Source: UBA11612 sp964475755 (GTDB lineage: Bacteria; Pseudomonadota; Alphaproteobacteria; Rhodospirillales; Rhodospirillaceae). Taken from it: DNA of 5,274 nucleotides. The stretch covers positions 1 to 5,274 of the forward strand of contig CAYYXR010000087.1 of NCBI GenBank assembly GCA_964475755.1, written 5' to 3'. This document shows positions 4,367 through 5,274 of the stretch, in pieces. The translations under genes were made by a program, and so were the position numbers. Positions within the stretch are counted from its first letter, which is position 1; the number at the start of each line of letters is the position of its first letter. The notes below the pieces were generated by a model that saw only the letters and a program-made list of their open reading frames with translations, made no database searches and was not told the origin of the DNA.

Positions 4367-5274
4367 TTACAGCTCCATGTAAGAGAGCCATGAACCCTCT
4401 TTCATGCAAGTGTTATTAGCGTCGGATGTGTTTTGCGAAAAGTCGAAACTAAAAGTACCGCCAGTTCCCCCGACGTCGACAACCCCAACCGCTTTAAACC
4501 CTCTATCGGTTCCGTCGGTATAGATCAAATATGTCGTGCTTTCATCCATATCGGTCGAGCGGGTGTCTTGGTACTGAGTGAGTGAAAAATTCGCACTTCC
4601 AGACGGAACACTTAAACCGACATTTAGATCAGGTGTTGCGTGGCTATTGAATAACCCGTAGATAACAACGGCGTATTTCGTGTTTGCCGATGCGGTGAAT
4701 TGCAAATCATCGTCGGCTTGGTGCGTTGCGTTGCTGGTAATACACTCATCGGCGGCTTTGTAGACGTAAGTTGCACCACCCGCCGGCGCCGCTTGGAATG
4801 TAGGGTCTGCGCCCGTTCCGTTCGAGGTAAGCACCCAACCGGAAGTCCCAGGGGTAACCGGCGTAATGGCGCCAGTACCGGAGCCGACCAATACGTAATG
4901 ATCGGTTAGTGAGCTTGCACCCGTACCGCCGTTAGCCACCGATAGATCAGTTCCCGACCAATCGCCGTTATCCACGTTCGATTGAGTAGCGAGGGATCCG
5001 AGTCCAAGACTTGTGCGAGCTGTTGCACCGTTTTCGATAGTCCAACCGACTCCCGTACCAACAATGAAATTACCGTCAGTTTTGGCGAGAGCTGCGAACG
5101 TGTCCAAGTCCGCATCCCAGGCTTGGACGTCGCTGCCGATAGCTACACCGAGATTCGTTCGTGCTGCGGAAGCTGTGCTAGCACCTGTTCCACCATCTGC
5201 AAGAGCGAGATCCGTGATGCCGGTAATCGTTCCACCGGTTGCGGTGATGGTCGTGAAACTCGAAGCACCCTTGA
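4367..5274 (-). CDS. Phage tail-fibre / receptor-binding-like protein, 5' end outside window
   Basis: The frame runs open to the window edge, so 301 C-terminal residues are visible. The TTG at 5107 is internal (AWDADLDTFAALAKTDGNF), because the fibre-type text continues upstream of it. The first 110 or so visible residues are typical fibre-shaft repeats: TDLALADGGTGAS, ARTNLGV, DADLDTFAAL, ARTSLGLGSLATQ and TDLSVANGGTGAS. Next comes a linker with GSGTGAITPVTPGTSGWVL. About 135 residues at the end, starting near YVYKAADECITSN and including ADDDLQFTASANTKYAV and TPDLNVGLSVPSG, look like a beta-sandwich tip domain of a kind I recall from phage fibres. It has two cysteines (ECIT and NTCM) and ends GSWLSYMEL. 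Known: such proteins trimerise and bind the host surface. The gene leads the visible minus-strand operon and ends three bases before the next ATG. Receptor specificity cannot be read from the sequence. Confidence 0.88.
   Translation of the reverse strand, partial: KGASSFTTITATGGTITGITDLALADGGTGASTASAARTNLGVAIGSDVQAWDADLDTFAALAKTDGNFIVGTGVGWTIENGATARTSLGLGSLATQSNVDNGDWSGTDLSVANGGTGASSLTDHYVLVGSGTGAITPVTPGTSGWVLTSNGTGADPTFQAAPAGGATYVYKAADECITSNATHQADDDLQFTASANTKYAVVIYGLFNSHATPDLNVGLSVPSGSANFSLTQYQDTRSTDMDESTTYLIYTDGTDRGFKAVGVVDVGGTGGTFSFDFSQNTSDANNTCMKEGSWLSYMEL
4373..4377 (-). promoter_or_regulatory. Shine-Dalgarno box of the 665-residue gene
   Basis: On the minus strand TGGAG lies nine bases before the ATG at 4363, inside the last codons of the fibre gene (Met-Glu-Leu-stop). 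It decides the start at 4363 over the in-frame ATG four codons further on, and indicates coupling to the fibre gene. Confidence 0.6.
4913..5215 (-). repeat. Fibre-shaft repeat units (TDLxxAxGGTGAS)
   Basis: The motif TDLALADGGTGAS is encoded at 5215-5177 and a diverged copy, TDLSVANGGTGAS, at 4951-4913. The first is followed by an ARTNLGV segment; between the two copies lies a related ARTSLGLGSLATQ segment. This is a protein-level repeat with a period of about 88 residues, probably continuing to the right of the window. GGTGAS units of this kind are a hallmark of many phage fibre shafts. Confidence 0.7.

Noticed and set aside
4116..4409. Minus-strand 97-codon frame overlapping the junction of the fibre and repeat genes
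   Set aside because: It overlaps both better-supported genes in another frame, shows no recognisable domain, and the flanking genes explain the region fully.
5105..5107. TTG as the start of the fibre protein
   Set aside because: Fibre-type sequence (LALADGGTGAS, AWDADL) continues upstream in the same frame to the window edge.

Overview
The window is packed with genes and looks like part of a prophage, a temperate phage, or a closely related mobile element. The evidence is a tyrosine recombinase at the left edge and a phage-type receptor-binding or tail-fibre protein at the right edge, with three compactly arranged genes between them. Two of the starts have Shine-Dalgarno-like AAGGA or GGAG boxes about 9 bases upstream, so translation is of the bacterial kind. 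Nothing here identifies the host. Base composition is fairly balanced. GATC, and BamHI-type GGATCC in particular, is strikingly frequent in every gene, including the integrase, which suggests that all five genes have shared one genome for some time.

Layout. Bases 1-696 (+) hold the catalytic part of a tyrosine recombinase whose N-terminus lies outside the window. It meets the opposing gene tail to tail with one base between the two stop codons. The rest is a single minus-strand run, read right to left: the 3' part of a tail-fibre-like protein (5274-4367, 5' end outside), a 665-residue low-complexity Lys/Pro/Ala-rich protein carrying an eight-unit 10-residue acidic repeat (4363-2366), an 84-residue protein with one membrane segment and a fibre-like C-terminal domain (2365-2111), and a 466-residue basic protein with an HExxH zinc-protease motif (2098-698). 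The junctions are 3, 0 and 12 bases, so the four minus-strand genes almost certainly form one transcript with coupled translation. No gene-free stretch exceeds about 12 bases. No tRNA, rRNA, CRISPR array, convincing terminator or promoter is visible.

How the genes may work together (inference). The fibre-like protein is probably the adhesion or receptor-binding component. The two large basic proteins downstream share a C-terminal RKRLxL ending and a KLIDQxxKxN motif, so they may act on the same partner or be targeted the same way, for example as virion or internal proteins. The small membrane protein carries a domain resembling short phage-fibre modules. A membrane anchor, a fibre-like module, a zincin and a repeat-rich polybasic/polyacidic protein behind a fibre gene form a combination I do not recognise as a described cassette, and it is the most interesting part of the window.
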